NCBI GenBank assembly: GCA_038326165.1
Contig: JBBQJT010000051.1
Location: forward strand, 1 to 27,664
DNA from: JAEUUM01 sp038326165
GTDB taxonomy: Bacteria > Bacteroidota > Bacteroidia > Chitinophagales > Saprospiraceae
Length of the DNA: 27,664 nucleotides
Reading direction: 5' to 3'
Shown here: one piece after another, positions 1 through 10,000 of the stretch
Position numbering within the stretch: the first letter of the stretch is position 1
Layout of the letters: each line of letters starts with the position of its first letter
Translations under genes and position numbers: made by a program
The notes under the pieces: generated by a model
Told to the model about the DNA's origin: nothing
The model's input: only the letters and a program-made list of their open reading frames with translations
The model's database searches: none

Positions 1-794
1 GAATAGAGCCTGAGGCTGTCATAAAATGGCTAGATAAATCGGAATCTAAAACCAAAATAGCCAAAATTTACCGAAAGGGCAAGCCCTCTGATAAAGAGAA
101 GCGACCTGAGGATAAGGTAATATTGGCGCCTTGGGTTGAAGTAGATTCCATTTGTCACCGAGCGGAAGTATTTTGCGAAGATGCCATCAAGAATGAAATT
201 GACCTGAATAATTTCAACAAGGCAGGCTCGATTTGTGGCTTAAATATCACCAATTCAGCTTCTTTCAGATGGTACCCAACATCACCACTTATCGATCCAT
301 TATCAAAAAGTTTAAATTTTAAACCTAGCAATAGATTGTTGAAGCAGAATTTTGCGCTGCTTGTTAGTCAAAATGCTCAGGAGACCACGGTTCATGTGCC
401 AGTTGATATGTGCAATTTGACCTTGTCTTATACTTGGAGAAATGGCAAGTGTCATGTTGAAGTCCTTGATTCCTATATGCTGCCAAACGATGAATTGGTT
501 TGGAATGTTAAATGTAATAGCTGCAATGGACAAACTCTGAGTCAGAGGGGTGCAAGAGTTTCTAGAAATGGAAGGACCGTGACAATTGAGAATCCTGGAG
601 ACGGCGATTCAAGACTTATAACAGTTTATAATCCCAACACAGGCTGTTCAGCTGAGGTCGAAATACCTCACCACAGTCGGGGCAACGGATTGAGTTGGTG
701 GCGCTGGGCACAGATATTGATGGGTGTTTTTCTTTTGGTCTTTTTAATCTGGAGTGTAGCAGCTAAAAAGTCAAAAAAAACCAGTGGTAATTAG
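1..794 (+). CDS. Cys-rich membrane-anchored protein of unknown function, 5' end cut by window edge
   Basis: The reading frame is open from base 3 to the TAG at 792-794, so the gene begins outside the window and only the last 263 residues are visible. A TTG at 123 could be read as a start, but the frame continues upstream of it without a stop. The visible part opens with a Lys-rich stretch, then a roughly 180-residue region with many cysteines, including a CNSC pair, that looks extracytoplasmic (beta-rich, Ig-like by eye). It ends with a single membrane helix beginning near WWRWAQIL and a short Lys-rich tail (KKSKK). This suggests an exported domain held by a C-terminal anchor. The next gene starts inside its last codons, so the two are probably co-translated. 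I recognise no family. Confidence 0.75.
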   Translation, partial: IEPEAVIKWLDKSESKTKIAKIYRKGKPSDKEKRPEDKVILAPWVEVDSICHRAEVFCEDAIKNEIDLNNFNKAGSICGLNITNSASFRWYPTSPLIDPLSKSLNFKPSNRLLKQNFALLVSQNAQETTVHVPVDMCNLTLSYTWRNGKCHVEVLDSYMLPNDELVWNVKCNSCNGQTLSQRGARVSRNGRTVTIENPGDGDSRLITVYNPNTGCSAEVEIPHHSRGNGLSWWRWAQILMGVFLLVFLIWSVAAKKSKKTSGN

Positions 795-3570
795 AATTAT
801 TTTCTTTCTGCTATTTTGTTTTTTTGTTTCCTGCAAGCAAAAGGAAAACACTGCTTCTGAATCCCCGAGTGGAAAATCAATTGCTGAATTACTGGATTCA
901 AAAGATTATATCAAGGCAGGCATTCAGCTTAGTGATTCCCTAGAGTTGGATGCAGTCCAAGGCAATTGGGCCGGTTATATTGAGAAGATGGAGCTTCAAG
1001 TCCGCTTATTTTATTACTTGGGAAAAGATAAGCTAAAGTTCACAGATTCGATGTTGACGAGTGTTCGTTCTGCTGAACAAATAGCAATCTTACACAACTT
1101 GACCAATTCTCCGAGTCTAGCGTCTGTGTTTAATTATGCAGCACGCGAATACAATAGGAGAGATGATCTTATAATGTCATTGGAGTACTACAACAAAGCC
1201 ATTGACATATTCAGTACCAATCAAGTGCTGGGTGCCAAACCTGCTTACGCACTAAAAAATGCAGCGCAAATATATCTCAGACAAAACAATTATGCTGAAG
1301 CAGTCAATTATTTAAATCAATCCATCGAAGTAGATACAGGGAAAGTAAAATTGGCTGATAGTTATGGGCAATTGATCAATGCACACAATTATATGGGGGA
1401 ATTTGACATATCACTAGAGCTCTACGATGAAATAAGGAATTATCATTCTTTGACCCAAAGTGATTCTGCATATATTGAAGGCAATGTAGCACCAGCATTT
1501 GCAGATAAAAATCAATTTCAAACAGCCCGCACTTTTACCCAAAATGCCCTGAATTATTATCTAAAAGATCCGGACGAAAAAGAAAGTCAAGTTCGACTTT
1601 TGACCGCACTTGCTTACTACGAATACGAACTTACGAATTCCTTGCAGGTTGAAAAATATTACCGTCAAGCTGAAAAAATAGCTAAAGAATATTATAAAGA
1701 AAAGAATCGTGAAATGGCAATTCTTTACAGTGAATGGGGTGATTTTTTATTGAAGATCAACCGAAAAACAGAGGCTTTAAAGACTTATCAAAAGGGGATA
1801 ATTCAGCTTTCCCCAACATTCAACGATGAGCGAATCACTGAGAATCCAACAGGTATTCAGATGCCATTGGAATCACAAATCATTTACTTGTTTTTTGAGA
1901 AAGGTCAATTGTTGTTGAATCAAGACAATCCTGATCTAAGTACCAGGATCAACGCATCTGTTTGTTTTGAAGCTGCGCGCAAGGCTGCCAGCAATTTGCG
2001 AATAGCGCTCAGTAGTGATGCAGACAAACGATTTCATGCCTATGACATTACTGTACTCCAAAGCCTTGGCGCAGAAAATTTATTCAAACTCAGTGATTTG
2101 GATAAAGTGAATAAAGATAAATGGTTGAATCAATTGTTTTCATGGAATGAACAGCTGAGAAACAGATCCTTGATGGATCAAAATAGGCAATTTCAAGCCA
2201 TGGGTTTGGATGTACTTTCGGAACAAGAACACAAAAGCTTCAAGGACTTAAAAGCCAAATTATTGCAATTGGATCAAAATCTGGGGCAAGCCCAAGTTGA
2301 GAAAAATACCCCGAAGTCAGCAAAAATTCAATCTGATTTGTACCGCAGCCGAAGGGAGCTAGAATCTATGGAAGCCAAGTTGAAGTCAAAGTATCCTAGA
2401 TATAAATCCAGCCTTGAAATAGAGACTTTTTATGACTTGAAATGGGTTCAATCCAATCTGCCAAAGGACAAATCTTTGTTGGTTTATACCTGCATTAGAG
2501 GTGGTTTTCTGGCCAGCTTGGTCAGTCAAACAGATTATGAGGTAAATTTCATTCCGAGAACTGCACAATTGGATAGTGCGATCAATGATTTTAAAGTACT
2601 GGTGAAAAATAAAAACAGGCAGCTAAATCAACCTAAAGCATATTTCGATCAAGCATTCTATTTGTATAATGCCTTATTGCCTGATAATTTCAGTAATAGA
2701 GTCAAAGCAAATACACTGATCCTTGCAGATTCGGATTTGTGGGCCATCCCTTTTGAAGCATTAATAACAGAGAAGTATACAGGAAAATACCATTCAGCTC
2801 CTTGGTTGATGAGCAAAACTTCCATTCACTATGGATGGGGCAACAATCAGTTGGTAAGAACAAACCAACCTAATGCCAGCATAACACAATTTGCACCTTT
2901 TACAAATGCCCAGCGAATTCGCAATTTGCCACCCTTGAGGCACAGTCTAGATGAAATGAACAAAACTCTTCCCGACAAAAGTTTCGTAAGTTCTTCAGCG
3001 ACTTCCTTGAATTTTTTCAAAGCTGGGTCATCAGCTTCGATTCTTCATCTTTCTACACACGGTTCGATTGACAAAAATGGAAATGCCCAAATTGAGGCTT
3101 TTGACAGGACTATAAGTTCCACGGAGTTCTTGAATGCCAGTTTTTCGCATTCCTTAGTCACCTTGAGCGCATGTGAAACAGCAAGCGGATTGATAAATTC
3201 AGGCGAGGGTGTTCAGAGTATGACAAGAGCATTTGCTTATGGTGGCGCCGCTTCTTTGGTGGCAGGGTTGTGGCAGGTAAATGAATTGAGCTCTGCCACA
3301 TTATTCAGAAGTTTTTATGAGTATTTGAACGCTCACAACAGCATGACCCGTTCATTGCGAGATGCGAAGCTCGCCTATATCAGAAGCAATGAAATAGACG
3401 CACGGAAGGCACCTTATTATTGGGCAGGTTTGACTCTTACAGGGCAAGACGGAAGTTTTGATTTTGTTGAGAATAAAAATTATTGGGCTTATGCTGTTGC
3501 AATTGCATTGTTGGTATTCGGTTTAGCTTTTTTGTTCTTGAAAAGTAAGACCAAGAAAATTAGGTCATAG
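784..3570 (+). CDS. TPR-CHAT domain lipoprotein, putative cysteine peptidase
   Basis: The start is GTG at 784, overlapping the previous gene by 11 bp; it is followed at once by a hydrophobic signal with a lipobox ending FVSC, giving a likely lipidated Cys17. Residues about 90-410 contain helical TPR units, for example the segment around SLEYYNKAIDIF. Residues about 550-890 form a CHAT domain (caspase-like fold, clan CD): His759 in LSTHG and Cys797 in LSACETA are the expected catalytic dyad, followed by the conserved GGAASLVAGLW segment. A C-terminal membrane helix (about 901-919) and a basic tail end the protein. CHAT proteins are known as proteases such as separase-like or gasdermin- and Csx29-type effectors, often acting on a neighbour's product. 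The overlapping upstream membrane protein is the obvious candidate partner or substrate, which is inference. Confidence 0.9.
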   Translation: MVIRIIFFLLFCFFVSCKQKENTASESPSGKSIAELLDSKDYIKAGIQLSDSLELDAVQGNWAGYIEKMELQVRLFYYLGKDKLKFTDSMLTSVRSAEQIAILHNLTNSPSLASVFNYAAREYNRRDDLIMSLEYYNKAIDIFSTNQVLGAKPAYALKNAAQIYLRQNNYAEAVNYLNQSIEVDTGKVKLADSYGQLINAHNYMGEFDISLELYDEIRNYHSLTQSDSAYIEGNVAPAFADKNQFQTARTFTQNALNYYLKDPDEKESQVRLLTALAYYEYELTNSLQVEKYYRQAEKIAKEYYKEKNREMAILYSEWGDFLLKINRKTEALKTYQKGIIQLSPTFNDERITENPTGIQMPLESQIIYLFFEKGQLLLNQDNPDLSTRINASVCFEAARKAASNLRIALSSDADKRFHAYDITVLQSLGAENLFKLSDLDKVNKDKWLNQLFSWNEQLRNRSLMDQNRQFQAMGLDVLSEQEHKSFKDLKAKLLQLDQNLGQAQVEKNTPKSAKIQSDLYRSRRELESMEAKLKSKYPRYKSSLEIETFYDLKWVQSNLPKDKSLLVYTCIRGGFLASLVSQTDYEVNFIPRTAQLDSAINDFKVLVKNKNRQLNQPKAYFDQAFYLYNALLPDNFSNRVKANTLILADSDLWAIPFEALITEKYTGKYHSAPWLMSKTSIHYGWGNNQLVRTNQPNASITQFAPFTNAQRIRNLPPLRHSLDEMNKTLPDKSFVSSSATSLNFFKAGSSASILHLSTHGSIDKNGNAQIEAFDRTISSTEFLNASFSHSLVTLSACETASGLINSGEGVQSMTRAFAYGGAASLVAGLWQVNELSSATLFRSFYEYLNAHNSMTRSLRDAKLAYIRSNEIDARKAPYYWAGLTLTGQDGSFDFVENKNYWAYAVAIALLVFGLAFLFLKSKTKKIRS

Positions 3571-3607
3571 AAACCTCAATTAACAGGTCTTCTTCTAAAC
3601 TTATTTC

Positions 3608-3630
3608 TTTGTTTAAGGTTGTTAAACAAA
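3608..3630. promoter_or_regulatory. Perfect 9-bp inverted repeat before the peroxidase genes
   Basis: TTTGTTTAA at 3608-3616 is repeated in reverse complement as TTAAACAAA at 3622-3630, with the spacer GGTTG. The element ends 11 nt before the ATG at 3642. It is not followed by a T-run, so it is not an intrinsic terminator for the upstream gene. It could be an operator for a dimeric regulator or a 5' UTR hairpin. Confidence 0.45.
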
Positions 3631-3641
3631 ACTAATTCATC

Positions 3642-4136
3642 ATGAAAATATTATTGTTACTTGTCGCATCCTTAACTGTCGGGTTGGGATCTATATATGA
3701 GCTGAAAATGAAATCAATCGACGGCAACGAAATTGATTTTGCTCAATACAAGGGAAAAACCTTGCTTATTGTAAACACGGCATCAAAATGTGGGTATACG
3801 CCTCAGTACAAGGAATTGCAACAACTACATGAACAATACGGAAAGAAAATAATCATTTTGGGTTTTCCTGCTAATAATTTTGGTTCACAGGAGCCGGGTA
3901 GCAACCTAGAGATTTCAGGTTTTTGTGAAAAGAATTATGGCGTTACTTTCCAGATGTTTGAGAAGGTATCAGTAAAAGGAGACGATCAGTGTCAATTGTA
4001 CCAATACCTAAAAGAAAAGACTGGCTCTGACCCCAATTGGAATTTCTGCAAATATTTGGTTAAATCAGATGGTTCAGTTCAATTTTTCCCCTCGAGAGTT
4101 TCACCTATGGATGCTAAGATAATCTCGGAACTCTAA
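3642..4136 (+). CDS. Glutathione peroxidase family protein (thiol peroxidase), exported form
   Basis: Reduces hydroperoxides using a cysteine; non-selenium bacterial members usually take electrons from thioredoxin. The 164 residues cover the whole family. Seen: peroxidatic Cys50 in NTASKCG, Gln83 in the GSQEPG motif, Trp133-Asn134 in WNF, and Cys95 in GFCEKNYG at the position of the resolving cysteine of yeast Gpx3-type enzymes. The first 17 residues are hydrophobic and resemble a short signal peptide or membrane anchor, so it probably acts in the periplasm. An unusual extra cysteine, Cys136, directly follows the WNF motif. A paralogue lies 31 bp downstream in the same direction, so the two likely form one transcript. 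Confidence 0.92.
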   Translation: MKILLLLVASLTVGLGSIYELKMKSIDGNEIDFAQYKGKTLLIVNTASKCGYTPQYKELQQLHEQYGKKIIILGFPANNFGSQEPGSNLEISGFCEKNYGVTFQMFEKVSVKGDDQCQLYQYLKEKTGSDPNWNFCKYLVKSDGSVQFFPSRVSPMDAKIISEL

Positions 4137-4167
4137 TTTTTTACGAACCAATTTTTCAAAATTTGTT

Positions 4168-4719
4168 ATGAATTTCATATCATTTTCTGTTACGTTTCTT
4201 GCCATTACCACGCTAACATATTGTAATAGAACTAAAATAATCCAAAATCCTGATATTATGAATAAATCCATATATGACTTCAAAATGAAAGCTTTGGATG
4301 GTTCAGAAGTAGATTTTACCAAGTTCAAAGGAAAAACTTTGCTTATTGTAAACACCGCTTCCAAATGCGGCAAAACACCTCAATACGAGGGCTTACAAAA
4401 ACTTCATGAACTACATGGCGACACACTAATGGTTCTAGGTTTTCCTGCCAACAATTTTCTTTGGCAAGAGCCAGGAAGTAGCGAAGATATTGCATCTTTT
4501 TGTGAGAGAAACTATGGTGTAAAGTTTCAAATGTTTGAAAAAATTGACGTCAAAGGCAGTGACAAAAATCCCCTATATCAGTGGCTTGAAGCCCAAACAG
4601 GTGAAACTCCTGATTGGAACTTTGCCAAATACATGGTCAGTGCAGATGGCTCAAAAGTTACTTTCTTTTCTTCAAGCGTCCAGCCAATGGATGAAAAGAT
4701 CTTGTCAAATATCCAATAA
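4168..4719 (+). CDS. Glutathione peroxidase family protein, second tandem copy
   Basis: Clear paralogue of the preceding gene: the catalytic block NTASKCG, the Gln-containing WQEPG motif, the SFCERNYG resolving-Cys motif and DWNF are all present. With the ATG at 4168 the protein has 183 residues, with peroxidatic Cys67 and resolving Cys112; the N-terminus is then hydrophobic and ends in TLTYC, a weak lipobox that would lipidate Cys19. An alternative ATG at 4258 (residue 31) would give a cytoplasmic enzyme with no leader. Which start is used decides where it works. The tandem pair suggests a duplication with possible division between compartments or substrates. Confidence 0.9.
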   Translation: MNFISFSVTFLAITTLTYCNRTKIIQNPDIMNKSIYDFKMKALDGSEVDFTKFKGKTLLIVNTASKCGKTPQYEGLQKLHELHGDTLMVLGFPANNFLWQEPGSSEDIASFCERNYGVKFQMFEKIDVKGSDKNPLYQWLEAQTGETPDWNFAKYMVSADGSKVTFFSSSVQPMDEKILSNIQ

Positions 4720-5033
4720 TTGGGTAAAAATTCAAAAGTAGAGTTTTAGTGTTTTTTTGGTTAGATTGATGTTTGGCAAATAGCAAACGGCACCTTTTTG
4801 ATAAGTATATATGATAACCAGAATTGGTTCGGAGCAATTATTACTATACCAGATTTCTCGGTGATCTGTTTCGAGCCAATAAGAAACCGGTCAATTTACT
4901 CCGTGACTTTGCATGAGGGCAATAATAATTATTTCTTTTATCATTTTACAAAAACCAATCCTAATCCATAAAGAATAGCGTAATCTGATTCAATTGTGAT
5001 TAACTTTGTTTGAATGGAATAGCTTTTCGTAAA
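4720..5033. other. Intergenic stretch without a gene
   Basis: About 314 bp, very AT-rich. The longest ATG-initiated frames I traced are about 17-21 codons (for example from 4913) and none looks like a gene. The left part has T-runs after the peroxidase gene without a convincing hairpin. The right end carries a -7-like promoter box for the next gene. No RNA gene or repeat recognised. Confidence 0.6.
5001..5008 (+). promoter_or_regulatory. Candidate -7 promoter box TAACTTTG
   Basis: Exact match to the Bacteroidota -7 consensus TAnnTTTG, 25 nt before the ATG at 5034. I see no TTG at the proper distance upstream, so the assignment rests on the -7 box alone. Confidence 0.4.
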
Positions 5034-5492
5034 ATGAAGTACTTGTTAATTGGCCTTATATTTTTGTTGGCTTGCACTGTTAAGAAAGCTCAAGTCGAAG
5101 TCGTGGTTCCCTCCAAAGACAAAATTGTTTTTTTGGTATTCAATGCCAGTCGGGATGTTTCATTGGCCAACACAAAAGTAGAACTGATCAAAAAGACAGA
5201 AAGTACAGGTAAAATCAAGCAATCAAAGAAACAAAAAGAAATCTCAGACAACTATTTAAGATTTGATTTTTTTCAAGATGGGTACTTTTATGATTCTGTA
5301 AAAATTGCACACCCACTTTTTAAGCATTTTGAATACACCGACGAGCGAAATCAATTTGTTGTAAAAGATACAATGGTTTTGAATAGCGAATTTTTCCACC
5401 GTTTTCAGCTGAACAACGGAAAGTATATTTTTAACATCTATGAAGTAGTTAAAAACCGCTCACCTTATTTGATCAAATCTTTTGAATTATGA
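5034..5492 (+). CDS. Small lipoprotein of unknown function, coupled to the M64 peptidase
   Basis: The ATG at 5034 is chosen over an in-frame TTG at 5010 because it opens directly with a signal whose lipobox is FLLAC, giving lipidated Cys14. The mature part of about 140 residues is predicted mostly beta by eye and ends with a segment (NGKYIFNIYE) typical of a small sandwich domain. The TGA stop overlaps the ATG of the next gene (ATGA), so the two proteins are made in step. Some Bacteroidota M64 peptidases carry an N-terminal beta domain before the catalytic domain; this lipoprotein may be such a domain encoded separately. That link is inference, and no family is firmly recognised. Confidence 0.8.
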   Translation: MKYLLIGLIFLLACTVKKAQVEVVVPSKDKIVFLVFNASRDVSLANTKVELIKKTESTGKIKQSKKQKEISDNYLRFDFFQDGYFYDSVKIAHPLFKHFEYTDERNQFVVKDTMVLNSEFFHRFQLNNGKYIFNIYEVVKNRSPYLIKSFEL

Positions 5493-6901
5493 AAACACTG
5501 CGCATACTTACATTTTTACTCTTGATTCTGACAGGATTGCCTGGTGTTTCCATAGCACAAATATTCGAGGTGGACACCATTCAACTTCGCGGTTCCACCG
5601 ATAAATTTATCAATATTGTCGTACTAGGTGATGGCTACACAGCTGACCAACAAGATGTTTTCTCGCAAGATGCAAAATCATTGACAAGCTATCTTTTTCA
5701 ACAGAAGCCTTGGGTTAACTATGTAGATTACTTTAATATTTTTGCAGTTCGGGTCATTTCAGCCGAGTCTGGAGCGAAACATCCCAATACTGCGAGTGAT
5801 TGCAGTTCAGCTTCGGTGCCAGTATCCAATCCCAATAACTTCCTCGGTTGCACTTTTGATGCTTACAATATTCACCGATTATTGGTGCCATTCAATTTTA
5901 CGAATATTGCTGGCGTGCTTGCAGCAAATGCGGCAGATTACGATCAGGTTTTAATTATTTCCAATTCGCCGTATTATGGAGGATCAGGAGGGTCATTGGC
6001 CACATCCTCCAAAGCATCCTCAAGCAATGAAATAGTTGCTCATGAAATAGGTCATTCATTTGCTGATCTGGCAGATGAGTATTTTGCCGGTGATCAATAT
6101 TTGGTTGAAAGACCTAATATGACCAAAGAAACGGATCCCGGACTTGTAAAATGGAAAAACTGGGTTGGAACGGATAACATAGGTATAAATCAATATTGTT
6201 GTGGAGGAAATTCTGCAAGTTGGTACAAACCAAGCACAGGATGCAAAATGCAGTTTTTGGGACCTGATTTTTGCGCAGTTTGCACCCAACAAATTATTGA
6301 ATCGATACATGATCTAGTCAACCCGATTGTTGCCTACGAGCCAATTGATTTGGACGTTGCTTCCTCAGAGGATTTTTTGAATTTTAAGCTTAGTGAACTG
6401 ATGAAACCTATTCCCAACACCTTAAATATCAAATGGGATTTGGATGGTGTTTCCGTTGCAGAAAATCTTGATTCATTTCAGATAGACCAATCTAAGTTGC
6501 AAAGTGGAGAATATTTTTTAACCGCAACTATCATCGATACTTCGAGTTTATTGCGCGTGGACAACCACAGTGGTATCCATTATAGCAATGTTACCTGGAC
6601 AATCAATAAAACTTCTACTGGAACGGGTATTTTATCAGCCAACAATCAAATCAGTTGTAATATTTACCCCAATCCCACAAGTTCGCAATTACGAATTGAA
6701 CTTGATATCGCCCAGAGGAGCTCTGTTTCAATCAATTTGTCCTCGCTAAATGGACAATTAATTCGCAATTTGATGTCCGCTAAGTTGGAGGCAGATAAAC
6801 ATATATTTGAATTCAATGTTGAAGATCTTGCAAGTGGGATTTACCAAATTCAATTAACTTTAGGGAATACAAATCAAGTTGCGCAATTTATAAAACAGTA
6901 G
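5489..6901 (+). CDS. Secreted M64 (IgA peptidase-like) metallopeptidase with T9SS type A sorting domain
   Basis: A signal peptide (cleavage probably after SIAQ or nearby, residue about 23-24) precedes a catalytic domain with NIVVLGDGYTADQQ near residue 40, a signature opening of M64 peptidases. The zinc site HEIGH is at residues 185-189, extended as SFADLADEY, where the final acidic/Tyr residues fit the third ligand region. A cysteine-rich stretch follows (NQYCCGG, CKMQFLGPDFCAVC). Residues about 392-470 form a T9SS type A C-terminal domain (IYPNPTSSQ, then ASGIYQIQL), so the enzyme should cross the outer membrane and be attached to or released from the surface. The family name comes from an immunoglobulin A protease, but substrates are generally unknown. 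Confidence 0.92.
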   Translation: MKTLRILTFLLLILTGLPGVSIAQIFEVDTIQLRGSTDKFINIVVLGDGYTADQQDVFSQDAKSLTSYLFQQKPWVNYVDYFNIFAVRVISAESGAKHPNTASDCSSASVPVSNPNNFLGCTFDAYNIHRLLVPFNFTNIAGVLAANAADYDQVLIISNSPYYGGSGGSLATSSKASSSNEIVAHEIGHSFADLADEYFAGDQYLVERPNMTKETDPGLVKWKNWVGTDNIGINQYCCGGNSASWYKPSTGCKMQFLGPDFCAVCTQQIIESIHDLVNPIVAYEPIDLDVASSEDFLNFKLSELMKPIPNTLNIKWDLDGVSVAENLDSFQIDQSKLQSGEYFLTATIIDTSSLLRVDNHSGIHYSNVTWTINKTSTGTGILSANNQISCNIYPNPTSSQLRIELDIAQRSSVSINLSSLNGQLIRNLMSAKLEADKHIFEFNVEDLASGIYQIQLTLGNTNQVAQFIKQ

Positions 6902-6994
6902 ATTCGCCTAGGAATCTCATGAAATTCAAATTGTTCCTTGCCATATTAACTGAAAACGTACACTAGCTCAATACAACGTTTCAAGCAAAATCAC

Positions 6995-7002
6995 TATCTT
7001 TA
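6995..7002 (+). promoter_or_regulatory. Candidate -7 promoter box TATCTTTA
   Basis: Matches TAnnTTTG except the last base, 20 nt before the ATG at 7023. No TTG was found at 17-23 nt upstream, so this is tentative. Confidence 0.3.
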
Positions 7003-7022
7003 TATCTTAAGAACCTTATACA

Positions 7023-10000
7023 ATGAGAATATTAATTAGCCTTTTGCTATTTTTTTCTGTTAGCTTGAATGCCCAGATAGTTATCAATGAATTTTCTGCA
7101 GCCAATACAGACGACTATTTGTGCTCAAATGGCGAGTTTGAAGATTGGATAGAACTATACAACAACGGAGCGAGTTCAGTCAATTTGGCTGGATATTATC
7201 TGAGTGACAATGCTACCAAACCACAGAGATGGTTGATACCTGCTGGAACAATTATACCAGCCAAAGGCAGATTGGTGTTCGTGGCATCTGGTCTCAATTC
7301 TTTTATCGCACCCAATTGGCATACCAATTTCAAAATTACACAAACTGACACCTCAGAGGCAGTTGTTCTAGTTAATCCTTCAGGGGTAATAATAGATATC
7401 AATGAAATAGATGTGCCCAACCAAAAAAATCACTCAATTGCCCGAATTACTGATGGTGGCGTTTGGGGAGTTGCAGTGAATCCAAGCCCTGGTGCAGCCA
7501 ACTCAGGCGTATCTGCGAGATATGCTGAAACTCCAGATTTTGATATTGCTGCTGGTTATTATGCTGGTTCACAGTTGGTTACGCTTACTACGCCTGAGCC
7601 AGGAGGCTTTGTGAGATACACGCTCGACGGTAGTGAACCAACTCCGACTTCTACTTTGTACTCAGGTCCAATTAACATCAATGCTACAAGGGTGTTGCGC
7701 TGTAGAACCTTCTCTACCAATCCCAACGTCTTGCCTTCTCATATTGAAATGAATACTTACTTTATAGGTGCCGGTTCCAAACACAGTCTCAAGGTGATTT
7801 CTATTTCTGGAGACAACATCATGACTTTGATGAACGGCAATCAAATATCACCTGAAGGCACCTTTGAGCTATTTGATGAGAATGGAAAATTTTTAGATGA
7901 AAGCACAGGTGAATTCAACAAGCACGGTAATGACAGTTGGGCATACGCACAACGCGGAATAGATTATATCGTCAGAGATCAATTTGGGAATGATGATGAA
8001 ATCAATAGTAAGTTGTTCCCAGGTTCCAAAAGAAAGGGATTTTCAAGACTGATATTGAAGGCTGCTGCAAATGATAATTATCCTGCTGCCAATGGAGCAC
8101 ATCTGCGCGATGGATATGTAGCAACACTTGCAGAAAGAGCTGGAATGGATTTAGATGTTAGAAGAAATGAATTCTGTGTGCTCTATGTTAATGGAGCATA
8201 CTGGGGTGTCTATGATTATCGTGAAAAAGTGGACGACAAAGATTTTACGAACTATTATTACAACTTGGATGAAACCGAAATTGATTTCATAAAAACATGG
8301 GGTGCCACCTGGGCAGAATACGGAACATTGAGCAATTGGAGCACGCTCAGGTCTTATATATTGGCCAATGACATGACAGTTCCTGCAAATTTTCAGTACG
8401 TTTCGGATCGACTGAATTTACTGAGCTTGGCTGATTATTTCATCATAAATATACACACTGTTTGTAAGGATTGGCTGAACTGGAATACAGCCTGGTGGCA
8501 TGGTTCCGATGCTAGCGGGAATAAAGAAAAATGGCGTTATACACTCTGGGATATGGACGCCACATTCGGTCATTACATCAATTACACAGGAATTCCTAAC
8601 ACAACTCCTGCTGCTGATCCTTGCGATATTGAGCAATTGCCTCAAAGTGGTGACCCACAAGACCATACCGATGTTTTGACCAAGTTGTTTGACAACAAGT
8701 CATTTCGGGATATGTATATCAACCGATATGCTGACCTTAACAATACCTATCTGAGCTGCGATTATATGGTTCAGTTATTAAATGAAATGAAAGCTCAATT
8801 GGAGCCAGAGATGCCGCGCCAGATCAACAAATGGGGTGGCAACATGCCAGCCTGGTTGAATAATGTCAAAGCAATGGAGGATTTTATAAAAAGCAGGTGC
8901 GTTGAAATTGAAGATGGATTGGTGGATTGTTATACTTTGAAAGGTCCTTACCCGGTAACCATTGTAGTTTTGCCAGTAGGAAGTCCCAATGATGTCAAGG
9001 TGAATACACTGGTGCCTCCTAATTACCCATACAGTGGTAAATATTATGGAGGAACTACTTTATCATTTGAAGGACTGGCAGGTACTGGTTGGAAGTTTGA
9101 CAAATGGGAATCAGCTAAATTGCCCATGAGCCCAAACTTGACAACAGCATTGGTGACCTCAGCCATTGATCAGCCATCGGATACCGTCTATGCCTATTTT
9201 GTGCAAGAATGTTCAGTTGAAATTACCGCAAAATCTAAAACAGTTGACTTTATCGATTGTAAAAATGCACCCTTAACCATTGAAGTGACTACCCAAAAGG
9301 GAAGTCCCAATTTGACCTTGAGTTGGTACGATTTGAGCCAGACAAAACTTCCAATAGATGTAACCGGAACATTTCAAGTTTTTGAACCTGGTGAGTACAT
9401 TGTTGAAGTGACTGACAATGATCTATTGTGTACCGTTTATGACACAATAGAAATTTTAGATAAAACAACACCTCCTGCAATCGCATTGAGTTCTGTTGAT
9501 CCAATTACCTGTATTGTAAATTCGGTGGATTTAGATGCCACAGGTTCAGACTCTGGTACAGGCTTTGCTTACTCCTGGGCTGGTCCTTGTTTGCAGAATC
9601 CATCGAACGTCCCCAATAATTTAGCATGCACAATTGGTTCATATACTTTGGTGATTACCAATAGTCAGACTGGCTGCACTGCCACTGCTTCAACCAATGT
9701 AACAGAAAACATTATAACTCCGGATGATGCTATAATTGTCTCAAGCACTCAGGAACTTCCATGTGCTGGGGTGCCATTGGATTTAAACGGTCAGGGGCAA
9801 ACTGGTTACCAATTCAGCTGGACAACCATCAATGGCAATATTTCCGGCCCAACCTCAGGTGTTTCTACTCAAATCAATCAACTCGGTTGGTATTTCATGA
9901 TTACCACCAATCCAATCAACGGTTGTACCGCCAAGGACAGCATTGAAGTTATTCCAAATAGCCAAAGCCCTAATATCGATAAAGTATCCCTCAAGGGTCC

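Noticed and set aside
4913..4978. Possible small hydrophobic peptide frame of 21 codons
   Set aside because: No promoter or conservation evidence, and its composition matches the AT-rich background.
6901..6916. Short inverted repeat GATTC/GAATC at the end of the M64 gene
   Set aside because: Five base pairs without a following T-run; expected by chance.
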